A DNA stretch of 64,000 bases from Clostridium gasigenes (GCF_900104115.1 NZ_FNJM01000001.1:248001-312000), one strand, 5' to 3'. Counted from the stretch's first letter, positions 34,775-43,960 are shown. The notes: generated from the sequence alone by a model not told the origin. Numbers and translations: made by a program.

Positions 34775-35005
34775 ATGAATGGTTATGAATTAATTATGAC
34801 AATTCAACGAAAAATGAAAGATCCGGAATTCGCTAATAGATTTAATAATCTTACAGAAGAATTTAATAATGTACCAGGAATGCAACAGGAAATAATGAGA
34901 ATAGTACAAATACAAGATGAACATAGTAGACAAAAGGCTATGGAGAAACTACCATCTAAAGTTAAAAAATTAGCTAAGGAAATGCTTAGTCTTATAAATG
35001 ATTAA
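34775..35005 (+). CDS. Small helical hypothetical protein
   Basis: A protein of 76 residues, predicted all-helical and soluble: MNGYELIMTIQRKMKDPEFANRF at the start, then GMQQEIMRIVQIQDEHSRQK. No known domain is recognised. SD TTAGGAGAT is well placed. It looks like one of the short conserved clostridial proteins of unknown function. Its stop overlaps the left end of a palindromic element that may end transcription. Confidence 0.7.
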   Translation: MNGYELIMTIQRKMKDPEFANRFNNLTEEFNNVPGMQQEIMRIVQIQDEHSRQKAMEKLPSKVKKLAKEMLSLIND

Positions 35006-35070
35006 GGCATTTAAAAAAAATAGCAAGTCAAGCTGCGATATATATTGGCTTGTTATTTTTTGAATATGAC
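35004..35070. repeat. Dispersed palindromic element, copy 2
   Basis: AAGGCATTTAAAAAAAATAG on the left and GGCTTGTTATTTTTTGAA on the right. The interior AAGCTGCGATATATATTGG is shared with copy at 50669, which shows common descent and not only a hairpin. Directly after the small gene. Confidence 0.75.
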
Positions 35071-35110
35071 TAAAACTTATATTAGTTAGTTTTGTAATGT
35101 GCATTAGGTC

Positions 35111-35153
35111 AAATAAATCTTAGGACTTTTAGGAGTTCTAAGATTTATTTATT
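35111..35153 (+). terminator. Hairpin in the gap before the dGTPase gene
   Basis: Perfect 13-bp arms AAATAAATCTTAG and CTAAGATTTATTT around a 14-base loop. The gap 35006-35338 holds this, a palindromic element and a 23-bp repeat. Confidence 0.65.
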
Positions 35154-35189
35154 TACTACTATATAAGTAATATTCAAAAAAAAATAAAT

Positions 35190-35212
35190 AGTTGAATAAT
35201 AAAGTCTTTTTA
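35190..35212 (+). repeat. 23-bp exact repeat, copy 1
   Basis: AGTTGAATAATAAAGTCTTT followed by TTA is identical at 38881-38903. This copy lies ~125 bases before the dGTPase gene, just upstream of a TATAAT at 35222; the other lies in the 5' leader of the TetM-like gene on the opposite strand. Confidence 0.6.
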
Positions 35213-35338
35213 GTTAAAGATTATAATAGGTCTTTTTATTTAGGAATTTAAAAGAAAACAAGGCAAGGTCAAATGTATATTTTGTTTTCATATGAATTAT
35301 AAATATTAGATCATATTTGAAAAAAAGGGACGAATTTT

Positions 35339-36781
35339 ATGGCAAAGCTAAAATGGAATTTAATTTTAAGTAAGAAAAGAATTAAAGATTATAAAGGTTC
35401 AAAAAAGAGTAGCGATATTAGAGATGAATTTGAAAATGATTATGACAGAATTTTATTTAGTGCTTCATTTAGGCGACTTCAAGATAAAGCACAGGTATTC
35501 CCCCTAGAAAAGCTAGATTTTGTTAGAACTAGGTTAACACATTCTTTAGAAGTTTCGTCTATTGCAAAGTCATTAGGAAGAAGTATAGGCAATAGTTTAA
35601 TTGAAAAAACAAAAAATGATTCTGATAAAGTTACAATGGAAGATGTAGATGATATGTGTAACATACTTTCTTGTGCAGGGCTTATTCACGATTTAGGAAA
35701 TCCACCTTTTGGGCATTTTGGAGAAACTGCTATAAGAGAATGGTTTGAAGATAAATTAAATGAAAATAAAAATGGAACATATACATTTAAATTTAATAAT
35801 TATGAATTTACCTTAGATGAGCAGGAAGCAAGAGATATTTTGAATTTTGAAGGGAATGCTCAAGGTCTTAGAATATTAACTAAACTTCATTTTGTAATTG
35901 ATAGATATGGAATGAATCTAACAATGGGAGTATTAAGCTCTATTATAAAATATCCTGTTTCTTCTTTAGAAATAAAGAAGGAAAATGTTTATAGTAAAAA
36001 GCTAGGTTTTTATAAAGCAGAAGAAAAAGCTTTTAGGGAAATAGTTGAAGCCACAGGCTTATATAATTGTAGAAATCCATTAGTATTTATATTAGAAGCT
36101 GCAGATGATATTGCTTATTTGTTAGGAGATTTAGAAGATGCTTTTAATAAGGGAATAATATCTCATGATATATTTAAATTAAGGTATGAAGAATTTCTTC
36201 AAGAAGAAGGTTATGAAGAAAAAACATTAGAAGAAAGTTTATCATTTTACCTTTCGAAAAATTATGATATAGCAAAAGAAGAGTATGGATATGAAGACCC
36301 TGGAGAATATGCCTTGAAATCTTTTATTATTAAATTGAATAAACATTTAAGAAGTTTTGTGGTAGAAGAGTTTTTAGCTTCATATGAATTAATCATGAAT
36401 GGAGAATATAACGGGGAACTTATAGGAAATTCTAAAGGAAATAAAATTTCTATATTCTTAAGGAGTATATCTAATGAATATGTATATAATGATGATAAAA
36501 TAGTATCAAATGAAATAGTAGGTTACAATATGATCCATAGTTTAATGAATACTTTTATTCCAGTAGCACTAAATGAAAATGTTAAGTTATATAAAGGCTA
36601 TGATGGAAAAGTATACTCACTTATTTCTAAAAATTATAGGTTTATATGTGAACATAGTATAGAACAAGATAATTGTTCTAAGGAATATTGTAGGCTTTTA
36701 TTAATAACAGATTTTATATGCGGAATGACAGATTCTTATGCTGCTTATATATATCAAGAATTAATGGGGATAAAAGTATAA
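35339..36781 (+). CDS. dgt: dGTPase (dNTP triphosphohydrolase)
   Basis: An HD-domain phosphohydrolase of 480 residues that splits dGTP, and often other dNTPs, into deoxynucleoside and triphosphate in the cytoplasm. Metal-binding motifs are TRLTHSLEV (about residues 62-70) and IHDLGNPPFGHFGE (about 118-131). The N-terminal SSDIRDEFENDYDRILFSASFRRLQDKAQVF is characteristic of Dgt. Length fits the long dGTPase type. Start ATG follows AAAAAGGGACGA. Convergent with the TetM-like gene. Confidence 0.94.
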   Translation: MAKLKWNLILSKKRIKDYKGSKKSSDIRDEFENDYDRILFSASFRRLQDKAQVFPLEKLDFVRTRLTHSLEVSSIAKSLGRSIGNSLIEKTKNDSDKVTMEDVDDMCNILSCAGLIHDLGNPPFGHFGETAIREWFEDKLNENKNGTYTFKFNNYEFTLDEQEARDILNFEGNAQGLRILTKLHFVIDRYGMNLTMGVLSSIIKYPVSSLEIKKENVYSKKLGFYKAEEKAFREIVEATGLYNCRNPLVFILEAADDIAYLLGDLEDAFNKGIISHDIFKLRYEEFLQEEGYEEKTLEESLSFYLSKNYDIAKEEYGYEDPGEYALKSFIIKLNKHLRSFVVEEFLASYELIMNGEYNGELIGNSKGNKISIFLRSISNEYVYNDDKIVSNEIVGYNMIHSLMNTFIPVALNENVKLYKGYDGKVYSLISKNYRFICEHSIEQDNCSKEYCRLLLITDFICGMTDSYAAYIYQELMGIKV

Positions 36782-36825
36782 AAGATATAAAAAAATAGAC
36801 AAGAAAATTACTATAAGGCGGAGCT

Positions 36826-36882
36826 AAAAATAAATAATAAGTCAAAAATCCTAAGAATATTTGACTTGTTATTTGTTTAACT
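36826..36882. repeat. Dispersed palindromic element, copy 3 (between convergent genes)
   Basis: AAATAAATAATAAGTCAAA and TTTGACTTGTTATTTGTTT form a long hairpin with loop AATCCTAAGAATA. It sits between the dgt and TetM-like stop codons and so probably terminates both. Confidence 0.75.
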
Positions 36883-36891
36883 ATTCCTAAA

Positions 36892-38865
36892 TTATAGTGC
36901 TTTTCTTGCGTATAATATATATTTTGATCTGTTGATAGGATTAACACCTACAAAGTCTTTACTACTACCAAGCTCTATAGGACAAGGAGAATAACCACTA
37001 AATTTAGTGCTCATAACACCACGGCCAGAGGATAGAATTCCAAGGTTAATAGGATAATTTAAAGATGTTGAAACAGGTACGCTGCCAACTACAGTAAATA
37101 TACCATTAATAATAGTTGGAGAATCAAATGCTCCTCTCATTGTAACTATATCATTTAAAACTTTGCTGCTAAACATTTCAGGAACTGAAATTTTAAAATC
37201 TATTAAAGGTTCTAGAAGTGTCATACCAAGTTGAGAGAACCCTCTCATAAGGGCTATAGCAGTAGCTGTTGTGAAGTCACCAGAGCGAGAATGCATTACA
37301 TGATCTTCACCATCAACTAAGGTTATTTTTAAATCAGTAACATTCCATCCATATAAGCCTTGTTTTAATAATCTATCTAAATTACTTTCAATTTCACGTC
37401 GATACCTTTGTTTTATATATTCAGTTCTAACTTCACTTTCAAATATTATACCACTGCCAAGGGGAAGAGGTTCTATTAAGAAGGTAACAACTGCCCAGCA
37501 TGGCTTAGGCATTGTATAGTATTCCTCGCAATAGCCTTTAATAGAAGGGGTTTCTTTGTATATAACAGAAGCTTCACTAAAACTAGCTTCTAAATTAAAC
37601 CGTTCTTTTAATATGGTTTGGATAATTTCAATTTGAATAGCTCCAGTAATTTGGATATTTATTTCACTTTTATCTTTAATCCATTCCATATTTAAAAGAG
37701 GATCTTCAGATTGGAGAATTGTTAAGGCTTCAACTAAAGGAATATAGTCGCTAGCAATATTAGTATAAACTTTTAAAGTAAGAACTGGGTTTGCGATACT
37801 TGGCAATTTAGGGATGAAATCCTTAATGCCTAAAATATCACCAATATTACTATTAAGACCAGAAATCATAATTAATTCACCACTAGAGCCTTCTTTAATA
37901 TCACAATCTTTATGATTAATTATTTTTCTCATTAAAGTTACCTTTTCTTTAATATCAGTTCTTATATTTAAAACACTATCTCTAGCTTTTAATTTTCCAC
38001 TAAAGATTTTTATATGAGAAATTTTCCCGAAAGTTTTATGGTGGGATATTTTATAAACTAAAGCAGAAAATTCTTCGTTGTCTAAATTTTTAGGGGCTGG
38101 AATATAGTCAATAAGCCCGTCTAATAATTCTTCAATACCTACACCATCAATTGCAATACCAAAAAGAACAGGATAAATTTTTGCAGCTTTTGCTTGAATA
38201 ATTATTTCGGATTTAACTTTATATAAAGTTAAAGTTTCATCATAAAATTCATCTAAAATACTTTCATTTTCTTCCCCTAAGAGAACTACTATATCTTCTA
38301 TAATAGAAGAGTAGTTTACATCATTAATAGAAGATATAGTAGAAAATAAATCTTTCCTGTTAAATCCATTATCTAAAGTTTCTATTATTTGAAGTGGGAT
38401 AAACCTACTAGTAAGTAGCTTTTTTATATCGTTCAAAACATTTTTAGGATCTGAACCAATTCTATCAAGTTTATTTATAAAAAATATAGTAGGTGTGTTC
38501 ATTTCTTTTAATGTATTAAAATATATTTCTGTTTGAGGTTGCACACTTTCTACAGAAGAAATTACAACAACAGAACCATCTAATATACCAAGACTTCTTT
38601 CAACTTCACCAATAAAATCTATGTGACCTGGAGTATCTATTAAGTAGATATGAGTATCTTTATATTTAAAATCTATTTCAGAGGATTTAACAGATATTCC
38701 ACGTTGCTTTTCTATATCCATAGAATCAGTATGAGTTGTACCTTTATCTACACTGCCAAGTGTTCTACTAGAACCACTTTTGTAAAGTAGTTGCTCAGTA
38801 ACCGTAGTTTTACCAGCGTCAACATGAGCAACTATCCCAATATTTCTTATATTATCTTTAAACAT
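36892..38865 (-). CDS. TetM/TetO-like ribosomal protection GTPase
   Basis: An EF-G-like translation GTPase of 657 residues. G1 HVDAGKTT (about residues 13-20), G2 RGISVKSS, G3 DTPGH and G4 NKLD are intact, followed by domain II, the long domain IV and a C-terminal GYSPCPIELG region. Length and motifs match the TetM/TetW/TetO family rather than EF-G, which is longer at the start and lacks these features. True Tet proteins dislodge tetracycline from the 30S subunit. This divergent chromosomal homologue next to a housekeeping dGTPase may have another role or give only low resistance. SD is GAGGAGAA. The 5' leader contains a 23-bp repeat also found before dgt. Confidence 0.85.
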   Translation of the reverse strand: MFKDNIRNIGIVAHVDAGKTTVTEQLLYKSGSSRTLGSVDKGTTHTDSMDIEKQRGISVKSSEIDFKYKDTHIYLIDTPGHIDFIGEVERSLGILDGSVVVISSVESVQPQTEIYFNTLKEMNTPTIFFINKLDRIGSDPKNVLNDIKKLLTSRFIPLQIIETLDNGFNRKDLFSTISSINDVNYSSIIEDIVVLLGEENESILDEFYDETLTLYKVKSEIIIQAKAAKIYPVLFGIAIDGVGIEELLDGLIDYIPAPKNLDNEEFSALVYKISHHKTFGKISHIKIFSGKLKARDSVLNIRTDIKEKVTLMRKIINHKDCDIKEGSSGELIMISGLNSNIGDILGIKDFIPKLPSIANPVLTLKVYTNIASDYIPLVEALTILQSEDPLLNMEWIKDKSEINIQITGAIQIEIIQTILKERFNLEASFSEASVIYKETPSIKGYCEEYYTMPKPCWAVVTFLIEPLPLGSGIIFESEVRTEYIKQRYRREIESNLDRLLKQGLYGWNVTDLKITLVDGEDHVMHSRSGDFTTATAIALMRGFSQLGMTLLEPLIDFKISVPEMFSSKVLNDIVTMRGAFDSPTIINGIFTVVGSVPVSTSLNYPINLGILSSGRGVMSTKFSGYSPCPIELGSSKDFVGVNPINRSKYILYARKAL

Positions 38866-38880
38866 AAAATTCTCCTCATA

Positions 38881-38903
38881 AGTTGAATAATAAAGTCTTT
38901 TTA
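38881..38903. repeat. 23-bp exact repeat, copy 2
   Basis: Identical to 35190-35212. It lies about 16 bases before the start codon on the coding (minus) strand of the TetM-like gene, upstream of its SD. The remaining gap to 39164 is AT-rich with no further recognised element. Confidence 0.6.
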
Positions 38904-39164
38904 TCTTAATAATATAATAGCATGTTTAATTTTATCTTTCAAAGAATTATGATTTAAAGAAATGGATTAACTTGAATAGCCGTTTTATAAGTAGTAAAGT
39001 ATATCATAAACAAAGTGAATAAAAATTTCACTTTAATAGTATATTATAAATATTAAATGTTTTTTAATATTTAACATGAATACAGGATTAAATTTTATAT
39101 TATAATAAAATAGAGAAAGTAAAAAGAAATTATATTTTAAAAAATTAAAATGGTGGAGGGAAGT

Positions 39165-40157
39165 ATGAAAAAAATATTAAAGTGGATAGGAATAGTGCTT
39201 TTAATAATTATCCTGCTCTTAGGTGGGTATATATATTCTATAAGAGGAAGGCTAAGCCTTTATAAAAGCATTGGAGAAAAATATATGGAGATAGCTAAAA
39301 ATCCTCCAGTTATTAATAGTATTGAAGAGTTAAGTACTATGGAGTCTATGGATTATAAGGATGTAGAATATAATAATATTAATGGTATTGTACAAACTTT
39401 AGATATATATGGCCCTAAAAAAGATATAAAAGGAGGCTCACCAGTAATTTTATATGTTCATGGGGGAAGCTGGGCTTATGGAGACAAGAGCATACCAGAT
39501 GTTATTTCTCCAGTATTAGATTCTTTTAGAGATGAGGGATTTACTATAATAAGTACATCCTATGAGTTGATGAGTGGTGAAGAAATATTTGGAAAACAAA
39601 TTAGTGACGTTAAAGATACGATAAGATGGATTCACAAAAATAAAGAGAATTATGGATTTAATACAAAGGAAATTGGTGTTATAGGAACATCATCAGGAGC
39701 TCATTTGGCATTAATGGCTACATATACTGACGATGGTGAATTTAAAGGTGATGAGGATTTAGCAGGTTTTTCATCTAAAGTAAAGTATGTAGTTGACTTC
39801 TTTGGACCTACAGATTTGAATACATTAGATTTAAGTGCTGGAGGTGGGGATATTAATGAAGCAATAAAATCTGCAGAGGAAGAAAATAAAAAGGAAGAAG
39901 TGCTTAATACCTATAGTCCTATAAATTATGTGGGGAAAAATATGCCTAAAACCCTAATAATACATAGTAAGGCAGATAAAATAGTATCATATAATAATTC
40001 AGTAATATTGTATGATAAATTACAAAATACAGGTAATAAGGTAGATATGCTTACATTAGAAACAAGTAATCATGATTTGTCTGGAGTAAAAGATGAAGAA
40101 GGTTTAGAAATAGCTATGAAAATGTTGAAGTTTATAGTTAGAAATTCACCTTTATAA
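39165..40157 (+). CDS. Membrane-anchored alpha/beta hydrolase (esterase/BD-FAE type)
   Basis: An esterase-like protein of 330 residues. Residues ~5-24 form a single membrane anchor or uncleaved signal (KWIGIVLLIIILLLGGYIYS), so the enzyme faces outside. The oxyanion motif is HGGSWAYGD, the nucleophile motif GTSSGAHLA (Ser near residue 179), the acid DKIVS in HSKADKIVS, and the His in SNHDLSG. Acetyl-xylan esterases and related carbohydrate esterases share this fold. ATG 39165 is selected because GGAGGG precedes it; an ATG at 39150 overlaps that SD. Confidence 0.85.
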   Translation: MKKILKWIGIVLLIIILLLGGYIYSIRGRLSLYKSIGEKYMEIAKNPPVINSIEELSTMESMDYKDVEYNNINGIVQTLDIYGPKKDIKGGSPVILYVHGGSWAYGDKSIPDVISPVLDSFRDEGFTIISTSYELMSGEEIFGKQISDVKDTIRWIHKNKENYGFNTKEIGVIGTSSGAHLALMATYTDDGEFKGDEDLAGFSSKVKYVVDFFGPTDLNTLDLSAGGGDINEAIKSAEEENKKEEVLNTYSPINYVGKNMPKTLIIHSKADKIVSYNNSVILYDKLQNTGNKVDMLTLETSNHDLSGVKDEEGLEIAMKMLKFIVRNSPL

Positions 40158-40200
40158 ATAGTACAGACATTTAAGAAATAGAGCTTTTAAAGTGGGAAAG

Positions 40201-40247
40201 TGAAAGAAAATAAACTGGAATATGGGAAGTTATTTTTGAAAATAACT
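40201..40247. repeat. Dispersed palindromic element, diverged copy 13
   Basis: TGAAAGAAAATAAACTGGAA with GGAAGTTATTTTTGAAA closely resembles the copy at 60013. It is 43 bases after the esterase stop. Confidence 0.5.
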
Positions 40248-40256
40248 TATACACAA

Positions 40257-40313
40257 AAACACCCTATAAATAAGCTTTTTTAATTGCCTATTTATAGGGT
40301 GCTTTTTTTATAG
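40257..40313. terminator. Bidirectional terminator between convergent genes
   Basis: Arms AACACCCTATAAATA and TATTTATAGGGTGCT with a 16-base loop, flanked by A and T runs. Confidence 0.85.
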
Positions 40314-40317
40314 AATT

Positions 40318-40800
40318 TTATGCATCAATAGCTTGATCTTCGTCAGGATTTGCAAATCCGAAAATAGATCTTCTTTTGTAAATAAATAATCCTAGTAAGC
40401 CAGGTAATATTAAACTCATTAATAAGCCTATTAATGATAATATGCTAAATCCACCCACAATAACACTGTAGATTGACCTAAGTAGTATAGCTATGAAGCA
40501 TGAGTACACACCAACTTTTTTCTTGAATAATATTAATATTAAAGATATGAATATTATTATTGAGAAAACAAGAGAAATTGAGAAGTTTAATGTTGTTGCT
40601 TGAGCTAATGCAGTATCAGCTGCTGATTTAAAAAAAGTACTTCCTGATTGTGCAACAGCCTTTTGCCCTTCAATTAGTACTTGTCTCTTTTCTTCTAGAT
40701 GTAATAAATTGTCAATAAGTGAATATATTCCACCTACAGAAAGTATAATATAAATAATTGAGCATGTAAGTATTCCGCCGCCTAATTTCTTTTCTTTCAT
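40318..40800 (-). CDS. Hypothetical four-segment membrane protein
   Basis: A protein of 160 residues with about four hydrophobic segments: near residues 8-28, 67-87 (FSISLVFSIIIFISLILILF), 92-110 and 118-140. A soluble loop with QAVAQSGSTFFKSAADTAL lies between the first two. The C-terminus FANPDEDQAIDA is acidic. No domain is recognised with confidence. Start at 40800 has AAAGGAGGAAAA upstream; an in-frame ATG further upstream is ignored. Confidence 0.75.
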   Translation of the reverse strand: MKEKKLGGGILTCSIIYIILSVGGIYSLIDNLLHLEEKRQVLIEGQKAVAQSGSTFFKSAADTALAQATTLNFSISLVFSIIIFISLILILFKKKVGVYSCFIAILLRSIYSVIVGGFSILSLIGLLMSLILPGLLGLFIYKRRSIFGFANPDEDQAIDA

Positions 40801-40948
40801 TATTTTTCCTCCTTTTAAATAAATTACAAAATATTGTATAGTTAATAATTTATCATAGTTTTTACCATAAATCAATAAAAAAATTAATTCAAATTATTAG
40901 CTAATAAACCTATATTTCTGCATATATTTAAATATGGGGGTGAGTATT

Positions 40949-41179
40949 ATGGAAAATAAGGATTTTAAAAGTGTTAAAGGTATGTTTTTTAGTGTTAGAA
41001 AAATAATAGCATTAGGAGTTACGGGTGTGTTTTGTTATTTAAGCATTAGTGGTAAAATAACTAGCACTGAATTTATACCGATTTTTAGTATGATAATAGG
41101 TTATTATTTTGGAAAATCGACAGCTTTAGATGGTCCAAAGAATATTAATCAAAGTGATGAAGAAAATTCTAACATATAA
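40949..41179 (+). CDS. Small membrane protein (holin-like in size)
   Basis: A protein of 76 residues with two membrane segments (IIALGVTGVFCYLSIS and EFIPIFSMIIGYYFGKST) and a polar C-terminus. The segment pattern with GYYFGKST resembles small phage-holin-like proteins, but no phage genes are nearby and the role is unknown. The start at 40949 has GGGGGTGAG upstream; an ATG at 40934 overlaps that SD and is rejected. Confidence 0.7.
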   Translation: MENKDFKSVKGMFFSVRKIIALGVTGVFCYLSISGKITSTEFIPIFSMIIGYYFGKSTALDGPKNINQSDEENSNI

Positions 41180-41194
41180 AATTAGCAGCGGATT

Positions 41195-41256
41195 TCTAAA
41201 AAAATAACAAGTCGATGTGCAAAATAGACTAGCATATTGGCTTGTTATTTTTAAAA
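41195..41256. repeat. Dispersed palindromic element, copy 4
   Basis: TAAAAAAATAACAAGTCGAT on the left and TTGGCTTGTTATTTTTAAAA on the right, with an internal AATAGACTAGCATATTGG stretch shared with the copies at 60013 and 52811. Sixteen bases after the previous gene. Confidence 0.75.
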
Positions 41257-41330
41257 AGGGAAGAGCACTCTATAAATACAGTATTATTTCTAGTAAAATA
41301 TATAGGTATATAGTAAACTGTTAGAGATTA

Positions 41331-41382
41331 GGGAACTGAAAGAAAATAGACTAGAATCCTATTAGGTATTTAAAAAAATTCC
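41331..41382. repeat. Dispersed palindromic element, partial copy 12
   Basis: GGGAACTGAAAGAAAATAGA then CTAGAAT, with AAAAAAATTCCC at the right. It shares the AATAGACTAGAAT interior with the copy at 60013, but the right arm has diverged. Confidence 0.45.
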
Positions 41383-41420
41383 CTTTATTAGGCTAAGATA
41401 CATATATGGAGGATTTATTT

Positions 41421-42374
41421 ATGAATATACAAAGTTTTTTAAAATTAGTAGAAATACAAACGAAGGTAGCAAGTGTTATTCCTTTTATGATTGGGACAAG
41501 TTATGCAATATTTAAATTTGATAATTTTAACATTAAAAATGCATTTCTAATGTTTTTAGCAACGATATTTTTTGATATGACAACAACAGCAATAAATAAT
41601 TATATGGATTATAAAAAAGCTATAAAAAAAGATGGTTATGGATATGAGACGCATAATGCTGTAGTTAGTTATAATATTAATCCTAAGACTGTGAGAGTAA
41701 CAATATATATAATGTTAGTTATTGCAGCAGTACTTGGAATAGTGTTAGTTGAGAATACGGATATTGTTGTACTAGCATTAGGAATGGTTAGTTTTACTAT
41801 AGGAATACTTTATTCTTTTGGACCAATTCCAATATCAAGAACTCCATTTGGAGAAATATTATCAGGTCTTACAATGGGCTTTATAATAACATTCATATCA
41901 GTTTACATACATATATTTGATTTTAATATAATAAAAATAACCTTATCATTATCTTCAAATTTATTAGGGTTAAGTTTAAATATTAATGAATTAGTATCAA
42001 TATTCATAGTAAGCATACCCGCTATTGTAGGCATATCTAATATAATGTTAGCAAATAATATCTGCGATATAGAGGAAGATATTGAAAATAAAAGATATAC
42101 ATTACCTATATATATTGGTAAAGAAAACTCACTTAAGATATTTAAAGCATTATATTATATGGGATTTATTTCTATAATAATAGGAGTAGTATTTAGAATT
42201 TCACCTTCGATATCATTAGTTACACTTATAGCATTAAAGCCAATAAATAATAATATTAAGGAATTTATGAAATTGCAAACAAAAAAAGATACATTTATTC
42301 TTGCAGTCAAAAACTTTGTAGCAATGAATGGTATATATATAGTAACAATTATAGTTGGAATATTTTTAGACTGA
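41421..42374 (+). CDS. MenA-like UbiA prenyltransferase
   Basis: A membrane prenyltransferase of 317 residues with about eight segments. First Asp motif NNYMDYKKA (about residues 60-68) and second NNICDIEEDIENKRYTLP (about 213-230) fit the 1,4-dihydroxy-2-naphthoate prenyltransferase (MenA) branch of the UbiA superfamily. In clostridia such genes often stand alone without a full menaquinone pathway, so the aromatic acceptor is uncertain. Start at 41421 has GGAGGA upstream; ATG 41406 overlaps that SD. It is distinct from the DPPR-like UbiA protein at 6472. Confidence 0.82.
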   Translation: MNIQSFLKLVEIQTKVASVIPFMIGTSYAIFKFDNFNIKNAFLMFLATIFFDMTTTAINNYMDYKKAIKKDGYGYETHNAVVSYNINPKTVRVTIYIMLVIAAVLGIVLVENTDIVVLALGMVSFTIGILYSFGPIPISRTPFGEILSGLTMGFIITFISVYIHIFDFNIIKITLSLSSNLLGLSLNINELVSIFIVSIPAIVGISNIMLANNICDIEEDIENKRYTLPIYIGKENSLKIFKALYYMGFISIIIGVVFRISPSISLVTLIALKPINNNIKEFMKLQTKKDTFILAVKNFVAMNGIYIVTIIVGIFLD

Positions 42375-42473
42375 AAATAAATAATAGAAATTTTAAGAAC
42401 ATTATTAATGTAATTGAGATACATTAAGATTAGATTAGTCAATAAGTAAAGTTGATACTGTAAATATATATAA

Positions 42474-42540
42474 GGAATATTCAAAAAAATAATAAGCCAA
42501 TATACATTTCATCTTGATATATTATTTTTTTGAAATGCCT
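42474..42540. repeat. Dispersed palindromic element, copy 5
   Basis: GGAATATTCAAAAAAATAAT on the left and ATATATTATTTTTTTGAAAT then GCCT on the right; the terminal ATGCCT matches the AGGCAT end of other copies. It lies between menA-like and ybaN-like genes. Confidence 0.7.
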
Positions 42541-42557
42541 AATGTGGGGGGGGAAGT

Positions 42558-42944
42558 ATGAATAAAATTAAAAAAGGTATATACATATCTATTGGATTAA
42601 TTTGTGTTGCAATAGGAGCGGTTGGTGTGGTTTTGCCGGTGCTACCTACAACACCTTTTCTACTTTTAGCATCAGCTTGTTTTGTTAAAGGATCTGATAA
42701 ATTTGATAGATGGTTTAAGGGAACAAAGTTATATAAAAATAATTTAGAAACATTTGTAAACAATAGAAGTATGAAGATGAAAACTAAGGTAAGCATCCTT
42801 TTGTTTGCAGATGTAATGATAGCATTTCCATTAGTAATATTAGATAGTTTAATTATGAAGGGAATATTGATTTTACTTATGCTATTTAAATATTATTATT
42901 TTATGTTCAAAATAAAAACAATTAAGATAGCTGGTGCGAAATAG
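42558..42944 (+). CDS. YbaN/DUF454 family membrane protein
   Basis: A protein of 128 residues with three or four membrane segments. The N-terminal GVVLPVLPTTPFLLLASACF is the conserved core of DUF454 (YbaN); then comes a short basic region DRWFKGTKLYKNN. The function of the family is unknown; some members are near heme or iron genes. An unusually strong SD (GGGGGGGGAAG) precedes the ATG. Confidence 0.88.
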   Translation: MNKIKKGIYISIGLICVAIGAVGVVLPVLPTTPFLLLASACFVKGSDKFDRWFKGTKLYKNNLETFVNNRSMKMKTKVSILLFADVMIAFPLVILDSLIMKGILILLMLFKYYYFMFKIKTIKIAGAK

Positions 42945-43139
42945 AATAGACTATTGTAATGGACTGGGATTTTTTAGGGATATAACATGTAAATGGAAGC
43001 AAATATTTAAAGTTAAAGGTTAATAATCTGAAAAATCTAAATTTTTAATAAATTTTTTATTTTTTTGCAGATTTTTAGACTTATTTCTGATATAATCACC
43101 GATGTTATCGAAAAAAATGAGGATGACGGAGGGGTTTTT

Positions 43140-43759
43140 ATGGAAAAATCAACAATGCCTACTTTATTTAAAAGAATTACTTTTTATTTAATTGGAATAT
43201 GTGCCATTGGCTTTGGGGTCGCAGCTATTATTAATGCGCAACAAGGTGCAGGAGCTTTTGATGCATTCATTGTTGGGGTAGCTTCAAAGACTGGATTAAC
43301 AATTGGTGTTTCAATGAATATAGTTGCTGTGACTTTTTTACTTGTTGCAGCTGTAATTGAAAAAAAATTCCAAGGTTTCTTTCATTAATAACATCTGTGT
43401 TAGTTGGAATAATTATTGATTTTTGCATGTTAGTTATTTTTAAAGATATTTCGATTAATAACCAGTTTTGGCAATGGGTTCTTTTAATTAGTAGTACTGT
43501 TGTATTATCTGCTGGGATTTCATTTGCTATTAGTTCTACAATGCCACTTAGTCCAGCTGATGTTCCAGTTATCATAATGAATCAGAAATTTGGAATTAAA
43601 TTGGTAACATCTAAGTTGATTTTTGATGGAATAATGCTAATTTTAGCTATATTACTTGGAGGGCCGGTGGGTATTGGAACTATTATAGTTACTCTAGGTA
43701 CTGGACCACTTATTCAAATTTTAACGCCTTACACTAAACAATGGATGGATAATAATTAA
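43140..43759 (+). pseudogene. YczE/YitT-like membrane protein, frameshifted in an A8 tract
   Basis: The gene starts at ATG 43140 with GGAGGGG before it and reads FKRITFYLIGICAIGFGVAA, GAGAFDAFIVGVASKTGLT and AAVIEKK, the first three segments of the YczE family. At a run of eight A (43360-43367) the frame fails and stops at 43386-43388. The next frame continues without loss: KIPRFLSLITSVLVGIIID, then PADVPVIIMNQKF and GPLIQILTP to TAA 43757-43759. One extra A, or loss of two, would restore a protein of about 206 residues. It may be a true frameshift, a phase-variable tract, slippage on the A run, or a sequence error. Confidence 0.85.
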
Positions 43760-43766
43760 AATTATT

Positions 43767-43806
43767 TTAAATAGCTCAAAGCTAATTGCTTTTGAGCTAT
43801 TTTTCT
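43767..43806 (+). terminator. Terminator after the YczE-like gene
   Basis: AATAGCTCAAAGC and GCTTTTGAGCTATT pair around TAATT, then TTTTCTTG. Confidence 0.85.
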
Positions 43807-43960
43807 TGTATGCTAGGATTACTGCTAGAAATTTATTATTTACTTAATTAAGTTATTGACTAGTGATAAAGTCACGTATAGAATTATAAAGATAGATAAT
43901 TTTTCAAATTATTAAAAAGTCGGGCACTTAAAATTGATAATAAATATTGGGGGATAAATA

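Noticed and set aside
40949..41179. Phage holin and hence a prophage remnant
   Set aside because: Only the size and two membrane segments suggest it; no lysin, integrase or structural gene is nearby.
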